Positions 1 through 8,531 of a DNA stretch of 42,926 nucleotides are shown in pieces (the first letter of the stretch is position 1; the number at the start of each line of letters is the position of its first letter). The notes beneath the pieces were generated by a model, which worked only from the letters and a program-made list of their open reading frames with translations, was not told the origin of the DNA and ran no database searches. The DNA lies in the NCBI GenBank assembly GCA_008501705.1, contig QQUG01000040.1:1-42926 (forward strand), given 5' to 3'. This DNA comes from Flavobacterium sp. (GTDB taxonomy: Bacteria; Bacteroidota; Bacteroidia; Flavobacteriales; Flavobacteriaceae). The position numbers and the translations under genes are program-made.

Positions 1-543
1 AATATTGATAATGGCTATCTCGGTGGTTGCATCCACCCCCTGGAACGGTTCATCCATTAGGTAAATGGAAGCATTCTGTACCAGTGCCCTGGCAAGAAAT
101 ACCCGTTGTTGCTGTCCGCCGCTTAACTGGCTGATCTGTCTTTTCTTAAACGACAGCATTCCCACTTTTTCAAGAGCTTCGAGTGCTGCCTTCTTCTCGT
201 TCTTCCCGGGTCGTTTGATCCAGCCCAGGCTTCCGTAGGTTCCCATCATAACAACATCCAGAGCAGTTGTTGGGAAATCCCAGTCTACACTCCCTTTTTG
301 AGGCACATAGGCTACCAGTTTACGCTGATCGGCATAAGACTTTCCATAGATGCTTATCGTACCGGCTATTGGTTTGATGATCCCCAAAATTGCCTTGATC
401 AGAGTAGATTTTCCGGCGCCATTTGGCCCTACGATGGCCATAAGAACACCTTCAGGTACACTAAGATCTATGTCCCATAACACAGGTTTGTAATCGTAGG
501 CTACGGTGAGGTCGTCAATTTGTATGGCGCTTACTTTTGTCAT
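1..543 (-). CDS. Metal (Mn/Zn-type) ABC transporter ATP-binding protein, partial
   Basis: This is the cytoplasmic ATPase of a metal-uptake ABC importer, cut by the window start after 181 residues; about 70 C-terminal residues including the H-loop are missing. Visible motifs are Walker A GPNGAGKST (39-47), the Q-loop glutamine near 82, the LSGGQ signature (140-144) and Walker B IYLMDEP (160-166). The DWDFP segment near 88-91 is typical of the MntB/ZnuC/TroB group. The ATG at 543 overlaps the stop of the upstream binding-protein gene by one base (TAATG), which implies translational coupling. The permease gene is presumably beyond the window edge. Manganese rather than zinc is suggested by the MntR-like regulator at the head of the operon, but the ATPase alone cannot decide the metal. 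Confidence 0.93.
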   Translation of the reverse strand, partial: MTKVSAIQIDDLTVAYDYKPVLWDIDLSVPEGVLMAIVGPNGAGKSTLIKAILGIIKPIAGTISIYGKSYADQRKLVAYVPQKGSVDWDFPTTALDVVMMGTYGSLGWIKRPGKNEKKAALEALEKVGMLSFKKRQISQLSGGQQQRVFLARALVQNASIYLMDEPFQGVDATTEIAIINI

Positions 544-1454
544 TACTGAAGTGAGTTTACAATAGTGTTCACATTATATCGGAACATCCCCAGGTAGGTT
601 CCTTCTATGGTCCCTTCATTCCCCAGGGCATCACTGTACAAGGAGCCTCCAATAGTTACCTGGTGGCCTTTAGACAATACTGCCTCCTGCAATGCTTCAA
701 TGGTTCTTCGAGGGACCGAACTTTCGATAAAGATCGCTTTTACTTTGTTTTCGATGATAAATTCGGACAAACGTTGTACGTCCTGCACGCCTGCCTCGGT
801 TGCTGTGGACAGTCCTTGCAGGCCAACTACTTCAAAATCGTAGGCTTTTCCGAAATAATTAAACGCATCATGAGCCGTGACCAGTATCCTTTTTTCCTTC
901 GGAAGGGTTTCAATTTTTTTCTGAACTTCAAGCTCAAGTGCGTCCAGCTCTGCGAGATACTTTTCCAGATTCTCCTGGTAGTAAGTTTTGTTTTTAGGAT
1001 CTTTTTCCGAAAGCACCGTGGCCACCGTCCCGGCGAAAACTTTGAAGTACGAAATGTCGAACCAAACGTGGGGGTCGTAATTAGACGCAAAATAATCGGA
1101 ACCGATAAGACCCGATCTATCGAGTCTTTCAGCCAGTGCAAACTGAGCTTTTCCCTGCGACTCCATCTTTTCGAATACCTCAACCAGCTTTCCTTCCAGG
1201 TGCAACCCGTTGTAAAAGATGATATCGGCCTCGTACAATTTGGTGACATCTCCTTCACTGGCCTTATACAGGTGGGGATCAACTCCGGCGCCCATTAAGC
1301 CATTCAGGGTGATGCTGTCGCCACCTATATTCCTCACCAGATCGGTGATCATGGTAGTGGTACAGACCACCTTTAATTTTTCGGAGGTTTCTTTTTCCGA
1401 CTTACAGCTCCATCCGGCTATAACAAAAATCAATATCCATGCTGTTTTCTTCAT
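543..1454 (-). CDS. Metal ABC transporter substrate-binding lipoprotein (TroA/ZnuA family)
   Basis: This periplasmic metal-binding lipoprotein of about 303 residues feeds the adjacent ABC ATPase. It starts with a short lipoprotein signal ending AGWSC (lipidated Cys17). By-eye alignment to TroA puts the metal ligands at His61 (DPHLY), His129 (DPHVWFD), His195 (VTAHDAF) and Asp275 (YSDAL). The third ligand is His, as in TroA and ZnuA, whereas PsaA/MntC proteins have Glu there. The His-rich loop common in ZnuA is absent. I chose the ATG at 1454 because the signal peptide begins there; an in-frame start 14 codons upstream would put a polar tail before the signal. The gene sits 10 bases after the barrel-protein gene and overlaps the ATPase start. 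Mn, Zn or Fe are all possible substrates. Confidence 0.93.
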   Translation of the reverse strand: MKKTAWILIFVIAGWSCKSEKETSEKLKVVCTTTMITDLVRNIGGDSITLNGLMGAGVDPHLYKASEGDVTKLYEADIIFYNGLHLEGKLVEVFEKMESQGKAQFALAERLDRSGLIGSDYFASNYDPHVWFDISYFKVFAGTVATVLSEKDPKNKTYYQENLEKYLAELDALELEVQKKIETLPKEKRILVTAHDAFNYFGKAYDFEVVGLQGLSTATEAGVQDVQRLSEFIIENKVKAIFIESSVPRRTIEALQEAVLSKGHQVTIGGSLYSDALGNEGTIEGTYLGMFRYNVNTIVNSLQ

Positions 1455-1464
1455 TTTCTTTGTG

Positions 1465-2247
1465 TTATTTTGGGACCCTGTAACTAACCCCTGCACTAAG
1501 CAACAGGTCCTGTCCTTCCGTGATACTACTTCCTACCGTTGCATCTAATTGTAAATTTTTCAGAAGCAAATAAGTAAACCCGGCATCCCAATAGTGATTA
1601 GCGCGGCTGTCCTCCGGCATATCGCCGTATAATTCGGCATACAAACCAATATTTTCTGCGATACTGTATCCATAAGCGAGCGTGTATATATAAGCTGCCT
1701 CCGGAGAATCTGAACCCCATTCCGCACCTATATTATACCCAAGACTGGATCGTTCACTTAAGGTATGCGAAAGCGAGAACCTGAAATCCACTCCTGTAGT
1801 TTCAGGACGATAATCTGTAGCGGCTGAAAAAGGTAAGATAACATGCCCAATAAGAGCGATCTCAGGCAACAAGCCATTTTCTTCAGACACACTTATTTTT
1901 GCACCTGCCAGCAAGGGTGAGAATCCACTACTAACATCCTGAGGTTTCATACCATTGATGCTGGTACGGCCCTCTTCAAAGTTCCAACCCAGCCGTAATT
2001 CCAGGCCCTCCAGCAATCCATACCGCACTAAGGTGGTGTTAAAGCCAATGACCTCCTCTTTTATGTTATTTTCCTCGAAAGAAGTGTAATAGGTTCCCGA
2101 TTCAAATTGCAGCGATCCCGGTTTCACAGTACTTGATGATTCGGTCATATCTGGCCGGTCCGTAACTAGAGTTTCATATTCATCTGTCTCCTGCGCGTTC
2201 ATCTGAACGAATGTTATACAACTAAAAACAAGTAACCTACCATTCAT
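1465..2247 (-). CDS. Outer-membrane beta-barrel transporter-like protein (phenol MetA-pathway transporter family)
   Basis: This 260-residue exported protein starts with a signal peptide ending near MNAQ and continues with the TDRPDMTES motif and alternating beta-strand pattern of the 'MetA-pathway of phenol degradation' transporter-like family. Such proteins are predicted outer-membrane barrels of unknown substrate. It lies between the DtxR/MntR-type repressor and the metal-binding lipoprotein on the same strand, so a role in moving the metal across the outer membrane is a reasonable inference that the sequence does not prove. The ATG at 2247 starts the signal peptide; a longer reading frame upstream overlaps the repressor gene and adds a non-signal-like tail, so I rejected it. 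Confidence 0.8.
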   Translation of the reverse strand: MNGRLLVFSCITFVQMNAQETDEYETLVTDRPDMTESSSTVKPGSLQFESGTYYTSFEENNIKEEVIGFNTTLVRYGLLEGLELRLGWNFEEGRTSINGMKPQDVSSGFSPLLAGAKISVSEENGLLPEIALIGHVILPFSAATDYRPETTGVDFRFSLSHTLSERSSLGYNIGAEWGSDSPEAAYIYTLAYGYSIAENIGLYAELYGDMPEDSRANHYWDAGFTYLLLKNLQLDATVGSSITEGQDLLLSAGVSYRVPK

Positions 2248-2257
2248 AATTTTGGTT

Positions 2258-2914
2258 TTAATTTGTTTGTACGTATAAATTTTCGGCAATTTTCTTCGAA
2301 ATGAAGAACTGGTCACGACCAACCTGTATGATCATGGACCCATCAAAGAATTCTTTCCCCAATACGAGAATTTTTGTCCCAATGGTTATATTTTTCTTAT
2401 CCAGATACTGTAGAAAATCACTACTGGATTCCTTAACCCCCACACAAACACCACGTTGTTTCTTTTCGAGTTCGGATAATAGTTTTTTCTCTGTCCTCTT
2501 AATATTTCCGTGTTTATCAGGGATTGGATCGCCATGTGGATCGAAGTCCGGACTTCCCAGGAATTCGTCAAGACGGGTTATTAATTTAACCGAATTGATA
2601 TGTTCAAGTTGTTCTGCAATATCATGCACCTCATCCCAGTGGAAATTCAGTTTTTCAACCAGGAACACTTCCCAGAGACGGTGTTTTCTTATAATACTAG
2701 TAGCAATTTTTCTTCCTTCTGAAGTTAATACTACGCCCTTATATCGCTTATACGAAAGCAATTCTTTATCAGCCAGTTTCTGAACCATATCGGTTACCGA
2801 TGAAGGTTTGGTCTCCATCCGTTCGGCGATAGCGTTGGTACTTACTTCTCCCTTGGTTTCCTGCTCAAGGTGATAGATAGATTTTAAATAATTCTCCTCT
2901 GCCGATGTATTCAT
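2258..2914 (-). CDS. DtxR/MntR-family metal-dependent transcriptional repressor
   Basis: This 218-residue cytoplasmic regulator has an N-terminal winged helix-turn-helix (about 5-65, with PSSVTDMVQKL as recognition helix), a metal-binding dimerisation domain (70-140) and a C-terminal FeoA/SH3-like domain (150-218). By-eye alignment to DtxR/MntR gives metal-site residues His78, Glu82, His97, Glu101, Glu104 and His105. Position 101 is Glu, as in manganese-sensing MntR, where iron-sensing DtxR has Cys. However, the position matching Bacillus MntR Asp8 is Asn8. It heads the metal-uptake operon, 10 bases before the barrel-protein start. A perfect palindrome 45-58 bases upstream of its ATG is the likely operator, implying autoregulation with the operon. 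Confidence 0.92.
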   Translation of the reverse strand: MNTSAEENYLKSIYHLEQETKGEVSTNAIAERMETKPSSVTDMVQKLADKELLSYKRYKGVVLTSEGRKIATSIIRKHRLWEVFLVEKLNFHWDEVHDIAEQLEHINSVKLITRLDEFLGSPDFDPHGDPIPDKHGNIKRTEKKLLSELEKKQRGVCVGVKESSSDFLQYLDKKNITIGTKILVLGKEFFDGSMIIQVGRDQFFISKKIAENLYVQTN

Positions 2915-2918
2915 AGGG

Positions 2919-2926
2919 CAAAGGTA
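2919..2926 (-). promoter_or_regulatory. Putative -7 element of the metal-regulator promoter
   Basis: Read on the minus strand this is TACCTTTG, an exact match to the Bacteroidota TAnnTTTG -7 consensus, ending five bases before the repressor ATG. Transcription would then start at or just before the ATG, giving a leaderless or nearly leaderless mRNA. No clear -33 TTTG is visible at the normal spacing. Confidence 0.5.
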
Positions 2927-2958
2927 AATAATTTTTTACTTTTATAGTGTTTATTTTT

Positions 2959-2972
2959 TTAGACTTGTCTAA
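2959..2972. promoter_or_regulatory. Palindromic operator candidate for the DtxR/MntR-type repressor
   Basis: TTAGACTTGTCTAA is a perfect inverted repeat (6-2-6) between the efflux adaptor gene and the repressor gene. It lies 33 bases upstream of the putative -7 element, where a bound repressor could block polymerase. Size and symmetry fit DtxR-family operators. No second copy of the palindrome was seen in the window. Confidence 0.5.
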
Positions 2973-2982
2973 TAATTTAAAT

Positions 2983-4125
2983 CTACTCCCTTACAATTCC
3001 GTAGGCACCCTTCACCAGGAAGGTGTCTGTGGCAGAAAATTTATGGTTATTGTCTAAGGCCACATACTTGTTATATATCCTCGACGTTGCGATCTCGATC
3101 TTTTCAAAAGTAAATAGGTTATCCTTTTCTTCAACTAACTTGAGAACATACTTAGTATCACCTATCTCGATCACAGCGCTTTCCGGAAGTGCATCTACCG
3201 GCTTTTTTGCCGTTACGATATCTGCTTCAACAAACATTCCGATGGCAAAATTATTTTCTTCCATATCATCAAAGTGACCATGAACTTTCACGGTTCTTTT
3301 ATTCAAATCTATTTCGGAGCCAATAAGATGAACCTCTCCTTTATACGTCTTATTGGAACTCTCGGGAATTCTGAACTCTATTTCCTGCGATTTTTCAACA
3401 CGCATGATGTCTTTTTCAAAAACATCTAACTCCAGGTGGATATGATCCAGGTTTACTATTTCCATGATTTTATCGGCTGGAGACACATAAGATCCCTGAT
3501 TCACGTAAATTTTCGTGATACTCCCTTCAATGGGTGCATAAATACGGGCGGTAGTCACAAAGACTCCTTTCTTCACGTTAGCCGGGTCAATATTAAATAA
3601 GCGTAATTTTTTATCCAGTGAATTACGGATAGCCAACGTTCTTTTGTACTCACTTTCGGCTTTCAGATAATTTTTTTCGGATGTGATTCGCTCATTGTAT
3701 AAAGATTTCTGTCGTTCGAATTCATTTTTCAAATAACTCAGCTGTTCATCTGCTTCTAAAAATTGCTGTTGTAATTCAATAAACTCCGGATTTTCTATGG
3801 TTACCAGCAGCTGCCCTTTTTTTACTGAATTGCCCACAAGTAGGGGCGTTGATTTTATATAGCCTCCGGCGAAGGCATTTATTATTGCCTTATTTGCAGG
3901 TGGCACATCAATAAATCCTGTAGTATAAATATGTTCGGGGAAATCCATCGAAACAATAGATCCGGTTTGCATGTTAACGGCATCAAATTGTTCTTTGGTG
4001 ATCGTAGTCAGTATTTCAGATTGTGCTTCTTGTCCATTAGTTGAAGTATCATTAACGGATTCATTGTTTTTACAACTATTGGCTAATAGAAGTATGATAA
4101 ATAAGATATATATGGCTCGTAACAT
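2983..4125 (-). CDS. RND efflux periplasmic adaptor lipoprotein (CusB/CzcB type)
   Basis: This 380-residue membrane-fusion protein links the inner-membrane RND pump to the outer-membrane channel. It has a lipoprotein signal ending LANSC (Cys18). Then come a lipoyl-like half with GNSVKKGQLL near 97-107, a helical hairpin rich in Gln, Glu and Lys (about 115-175) that should dock the TolC-like part, a second lipoyl half (IEGSITKIYVNQGSYV), and beta-barrel and membrane-proximal domains. It is the last gene of the three-gene efflux unit and starts 10 bases after the pump gene. The cation (Cu/Ag or Co/Zn/Cd) cannot be told from the adaptor; the N-terminal Met-rich copper site typical of E. coli CusB is not seen. 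Confidence 0.93.
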   Translation of the reverse strand: MLRAIYILFIILLLANSCKNNESVNDTSTNGQEAQSEILTTITKEQFDAVNMQTGSIVSMDFPEHIYTTGFIDVPPANKAIINAFAGGYIKSTPLLVGNSVKKGQLLVTIENPEFIELQQQFLEADEQLSYLKNEFERQKSLYNERITSEKNYLKAESEYKRTLAIRNSLDKKLRLFNIDPANVKKGVFVTTARIYAPIEGSITKIYVNQGSYVSPADKIMEIVNLDHIHLELDVFEKDIMRVEKSQEIEFRIPESSNKTYKGEVHLIGSEIDLNKRTVKVHGHFDDMEENNFAIGMFVEADIVTAKKPVDALPESAVIEIGDTKYVLKLVEEKDNLFTFEKIEIATSRIYNKYVALDNNHKFSATDTFLVKGAYGIVRE

Positions 4126-4135
4126 AATGTAAATT

Positions 4136-7100
4136 TTAAATCGATAAATAGTTTAATTCAATAACCGTTCGGTTATAATCTCGCAGACTTGATAAGTAGG
4201 ACAAAGTGATCTTCATACTACTCTCAACGCTTTGTATATATTGGAAAAAGTCTATTTCGCCATTTTTATAACCTAAATTGGCTGCTCGCATGATCTCTTC
4301 AGAAAGCAATTTCCCTTCTTCCTTATAATAAACGAGCATTTTATTTTGCTTCATCAAATCGGCCAGCAACCGGCTATAAGTAGCCTTCAGGTCGATCTTG
4401 TATTGCGCCGTCTCATCCATGACCCTCTCCTTAGTTATTTTAATGGCTTTTGTCTTTGATCGCTCCCCTGAAAACAGCAGCGGTATTTTCAGCCCTAATT
4501 GAAAGCCTTCAAAAGGATTTGCGATCGTTGAGTTAACACTCCGGAAATATTCTACAGTTAGATCGGGAAGAAATTGTTGTTTCGTCACTTTATATTTAGC
4601 GTCGATCCATTCATTTCTTTCTTCATTAAGCAATAATCCGGGATTATTCTCTATGGTATTGACATCCAACTTGAGGTCTGTTAATACTTGCTTTTTTATT
4701 CGAATCGAATCTTCCCATTGCACAATGCTTTTTATTGCGATAACTTGCTTCTCAATATCTTCAACCAATTGCCTGGTTTGCGTATTAATTTCCTTTTGTT
4801 TTGCTTCGGCGGTTATTTTCTCCAGATAGTTAGACTCTCCTAGCTCAAACTTTCTTTTTGCAGCATAGGCAAAACTGTTGTACAAACTGTCGAGGTCTTT
4901 GTATAGTCTTTGCCGCTCCCAATGGTATAATAGTTCGTTATGGGCTATCGAGAGCGCCTTGATTAATACCCGCGTATCCACATCAAATTGAGTTTCGGCC
5001 ATTTTCTTTTCGGCGTTTAATACGCGTCTTGCCGCGAAATATACAGTTGGGAACAAGAAGTCCTGTTGCACACCAACTATTTTAAGGGCCTCATTATTTA
5101 ATGCAATATTGTTTTCGTCGAATGAATAATAGACATTCGTTTTATTAAAGCTGAAAGCCGAGCCGAGGAGCGCTTTCTTCTCTTCCCGGTTCCTGGAAGA
5201 AGCGCGTAATCCAAGATTATTCTCTACGGCCAGTTCTTTTAGTTCGTCGAAGGTGAGTCCGGAATCCTGCGCATTCACCATTGAGGATACAGACATGAAA
5301 ATAACTACAGCTGCCGTTTTAAACCTTTTGGTGATTCTAATTTTCTTCTTGTGTAAAAGGGAGTATAGAACAGGTAAAACTAATAAGGTTAGTAATGTAG
5401 ACGTAAATAGCCCTCCAATAACTACGGTTGCCAGGGGTCTTTGCACTTCAGCGCCGGCACTAGTTGAAATGGCCATTGGTAAAAATCCAAGCGCCGCAGC
5501 ACCAGCTGTTAAGAACACGGCTCTTAACCTGCTCTTAGCTCCAATAATTATAAATTCATCTGTTGAAAATTTCATTTTTTCTTTTAATTCTTTAAACTGT
5601 TCTATGAGTACGATCCCATTTAAGACCGCTATTCCGAAAAGAGCAATAAATCCCACTCCGGCTGAAATACTAAATGGCATATCTCTAATCCAAAGAAGTA
5701 AGATACCGCCCACTGCCGATAAGGGTATTGCCGTATAAATAAGCAGGGCATCGCGAACCGAGTTGAACGCAAAGTACAATAGCAGGAAAATTAGTATAAG
5801 CGAAATAGGCACGGCTACCTTTAATCTGTTAATCGCATTTTGCAAGTTTTCAAACTGCCCTCCGTATGTAATTGTATATCCGGGTGGAAGGTTAATCTCC
5901 TTGTCTACAACTGCTCGAATATCGTCTACTACCGATTGCAGATCGCGATTCCGCACATTTACACCAACCACTATTCTTCTTTTTGTATCGTCCCTCGATA
6001 TTTTTGCCGCATCCTTCGCTATCTTAATTTCGGCTAATTCGCGCATTGGAACTTTTCCTCCCCCCGGCAGATCGACATATAAATTCTCAATATCGAATAT
6101 ATCCTTTCTATGCTCTTTGTTGAGGCGAAGTACCATATCGAACCTTTTTTCTCCTTCAAAAACATTCCCCAGAATTTTTCCTGAAAATCCCATCGCAATA
6201 ATATCATTGAGCTCGGATATGTTTAGACCGTATCTGGCAATTTTAGATCGATCGTACTTCACATTCATTTGAGGTAAACCGTCAATTTTTTCCACACTGA
6301 TATCGGCGGCTCCTTCTATATGGGAAATTGCGTTTTTAATCTCATATCCTTTGCGATTGAGAATATCCAGGTCTTCACCAAATATTTTAATTGCGATATC
6401 GGCCCTTACCCCGGTGATCAATTCATTAAATCGCATCTCAATTGGCTGAGTAAACTCAACTTCTAAACCGGGAATAACCGCAATGGCTTTCTTAAATTTA
6501 TCAGCCAGTTCGTCTTTTGAAGAGGCCGAAACCCACTCACTTTTTGGTTTTAGCCTAATAATCACATCGCTTTCTTCCATAGACATTGGATCTGTTGGAA
6601 CTTCCGCCGCACCAATTCTGCTAACTACCTGATCTACTTCTGGGAACTGTTCTATTAAGATAGTTTCAATGCGGGTAGTAGTTTCAATCGTACTTTGCAA
6701 TGAAGTCCCCGTTTTTAATATAGGTTGAATAACAAAGTCACCCTCGTCTAATGTGGGCACAAATTCACCTCCCATGGTGGAGAAAAGATAAATGGATAGT
6801 ACTAAAACAATTCCGGAGGCAGAGAGAACCAACTTTTTCCTGCTTAAAGCCCATCTAATGGTGGGGTCATACAGCCGATTGAAGAACTTCATCATTCTTA
6901 CTGAAATGTTTTTCTCTGTTGCCCGGTTTGGTTTCAGAAAAATAGAAGCCACTACAGGAACGTAGGTTAGACATAAAAGCATCGCCCCGATTAGCGCAAA
7001 ACTGAATGTGAGCGCCATTGGCCTGAACATTTTACCTTCCACACCACTTAAAGAAAGTATCGGAATAAAAACAATGAGTATAATAAGTTGGCCAAAAATG

Positions 7101-8458
7101 GCGGAGTTCATCATTTTCGAGGCTGCCGTATAGGTTATTTCATTTATCTCTTTCCGATCTATTTTAGCGTCTGTACTGTCTTCCTCTGTGAGTTTTTGTG
7201 ATAATTTAAAGGCTGTGAACTCGATGATTATTACCGCCCCGTCAATAATAATCCCAAAATCGATCGCCCCCAGGCTCATTAAATTGGCATCCACTCCAAA
7301 TATGTACATCATTGAAAGCGCAAATAGTAAGCTCAACGGAATGACCGAGGCTACTACTAAACCTGATCGCAGGTTTCCCAGCAATAGAACCACGACAAAA
7401 ATCACGATCAAAGACCCCAGAATGAGGTTTTCGGCTACTGTAAAAGTAGTTTTATTAATAAGCTCGCTTCGTTCTAAAAATCCATTGATATAAACACCTT
7501 CGGGTAGCGAACTAGCGATATGATCAATTCGTTCATGTACTGCATCTATTACCTCTTTTGTGTTCCCATCTTTCAGCATCATTACCTGGCCCAGTACTTT
7601 CTCTCCTTCTCCGTTCCCTGTTATAGCACCATAGCGCGTGGCACTCCCCAAACCAACTTCAGCAACATCTTTTATGAAGATAGGGAAACCATCAACGTTC
7701 TTTACTACTATATTTTCTATATCCTCCATGGACTCAACCAGCCCTTCACCCCGTATAAAATAAGTTTGATCCTCCTTTTCTATGTATCCCCCACCACCTA
7801 CATCATTATTGGTTTCTAGCGCAATCATGATCTCATTTAGACTGATATTCATGGCATTGAGCTTCTCCGAAATGATGGTGATCTCATATTGTTTTAGGTA
7901 ACCTCCCCAACTGTTCACCTCAACCACTCCCGGTATACCGGAAAGTTGTCTGCGCACGACCCAATCCTGAATGGTCCTCAAATCCATAGCCGTGTACGTA
8001 TCTTCATAACCGGGTTTTACATCTAATATGTATTGATAAATCTCTCCAAGCCCTGTGGTGATAGGGCCCATTTCGGGTGTTCCAAACCCCTGTGGGATCT
8101 TTTCCGATGCGGCCTTAATTTTTTCGGCTATTAATTGTCGTGGAAGATAGGTCCCCATTTTTTCCTCAAAAACGATGGTAACCACAGATAATCCAAATTT
8201 CGATACAGATCGGATCTCTTGTACGCCGGGTAGATTTGCCATTTCCAACTCGACAGGATAAGTAATGAACTGTTCCATATCCCTGGTTCCTAAATTTTGC
8301 GAGGTGGTAATCACCTGCACTTGATTATTGGTAACATCGGGTACAGCTCCCAGCGGAATTTGAGTTATAGAAAATAGCCCGAAACCTATTAGAAACACAG
8401 TAAATAGGATGACCAGGAACTTATTGGTAATACTAAATTTGATAATTTTTGAAAGCAT
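4136..8458 (-). CDS. CzcA/CusA-type heavy-metal RND pump fused to a TolC-like outer-membrane factor
   Basis: This 1440-residue protein holds two components of a tripartite metal exporter. Residues 1 to about 1040 are a complete HME-RND permease: TM1 near 12-30, periplasmic loops, and the TM4 proton-relay signature with Asp400, Asp406 and Glu413 (AIDFGIIIDGAVIIIE), as in CzcA. The second half contains TDPMSMEESD, and TM12 ends at VLPVLYSLLHKK. A basic stretch and a hydrophobic segment ending VNAQD (about 1042-1063) then resemble an internal signal peptide. Residues 1063-1440 read as a TolC/CzcC outer-membrane efflux protein with long coiled-coil helices (LGESNYLEKI, GYKNGEIDFFQYIQ). I see no stop or frameshift at the join, so this is a real fusion, an arrangement I recall from other Bacteroidota. 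Cation specificity is unresolved. Confidence 0.95.
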   Translation of the reverse strand: MLSKIIKFSITNKFLVILFTVFLIGFGLFSITQIPLGAVPDVTNNQVQVITTSQNLGTRDMEQFITYPVELEMANLPGVQEIRSVSKFGLSVVTIVFEEKMGTYLPRQLIAEKIKAASEKIPQGFGTPEMGPITTGLGEIYQYILDVKPGYEDTYTAMDLRTIQDWVVRRQLSGIPGVVEVNSWGGYLKQYEITIISEKLNAMNISLNEIMIALETNNDVGGGGYIEKEDQTYFIRGEGLVESMEDIENIVVKNVDGFPIFIKDVAEVGLGSATRYGAITGNGEGEKVLGQVMMLKDGNTKEVIDAVHERIDHIASSLPEGVYINGFLERSELINKTTFTVAENLILGSLIVIFVVVLLLGNLRSGLVVASVIPLSLLFALSMMYIFGVDANLMSLGAIDFGIIIDGAVIIIEFTAFKLSQKLTEEDSTDAKIDRKEINEITYTAASKMMNSAIFGQLIILIVFIPILSLSGVEGKMFRPMALTFSFALIGAMLLCLTYVPVVASIFLKPNRATEKNISVRMMKFFNRLYDPTIRWALSRKKLVLSASGIVLVLSIYLFSTMGGEFVPTLDEGDFVIQPILKTGTSLQSTIETTTRIETILIEQFPEVDQVVSRIGAAEVPTDPMSMEESDVIIRLKPKSEWVSASSKDELADKFKKAIAVIPGLEVEFTQPIEMRFNELITGVRADIAIKIFGEDLDILNRKGYEIKNAISHIEGAADISVEKIDGLPQMNVKYDRSKIARYGLNISELNDIIAMGFSGKILGNVFEGEKRFDMVLRLNKEHRKDIFDIENLYVDLPGGGKVPMRELAEIKIAKDAAKISRDDTKRRIVVGVNVRNRDLQSVVDDIRAVVDKEINLPPGYTITYGGQFENLQNAINRLKVAVPISLILIFLLLYFAFNSVRDALLIYTAIPLSAVGGILLLWIRDMPFSISAGVGFIALFGIAVLNGIVLIEQFKELKEKMKFSTDEFIIIGAKSRLRAVFLTAGAAALGFLPMAISTSAGAEVQRPLATVVIGGLFTSTLLTLLVLPVLYSLLHKKKIRITKRFKTAAVVIFMSVSSMVNAQDSGLTFDELKELAVENNLGLRASSRNREEKKALLGSAFSFNKTNVYYSFDENNIALNNEALKIVGVQQDFLFPTVYFAARRVLNAEKKMAETQFDVDTRVLIKALSIAHNELLYHWERQRLYKDLDSLYNSFAYAAKRKFELGESNYLEKITAEAKQKEINTQTRQLVEDIEKQVIAIKSIVQWEDSIRIKKQVLTDLKLDVNTIENNPGLLLNEERNEWIDAKYKVTKQQFLPDLTVEYFRSVNSTIANPFEGFQLGLKIPLLFSGERSKTKAIKITKERVMDETAQYKIDLKATYSRLLADLMKQNKMLVYYKEEGKLLSEEIMRAANLGYKNGEIDFFQYIQSVESSMKITLSYLSSLRDYNRTVIELNYLSI

Positions 8459-8531
8459 AATTCATAATATAAAAGTTGACAACCCTTTATAGGAGGCTGT
8501 AAAAACAGACTTTAAATTGTTCTAAAATGAA

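Noticed and set aside
663-1298. Long open frame on the plus strand opposite the metal-binding lipoprotein
   Set aside because: It is the antisense shadow of a gene with signal peptide, ligands and operon context; its translation has no family features.
2301-2783. Plus-strand frame of 160 codons opposite the metal repressor
   Set aside because: Ser-rich antisense product; the minus-strand repressor explains the region fully.
5763-6272. Long plus-strand frame opposite the RND pump
   Set aside because: Low-complexity Ser/Ile/Thr-rich product typical of antisense reading of a membrane protein; no start context.
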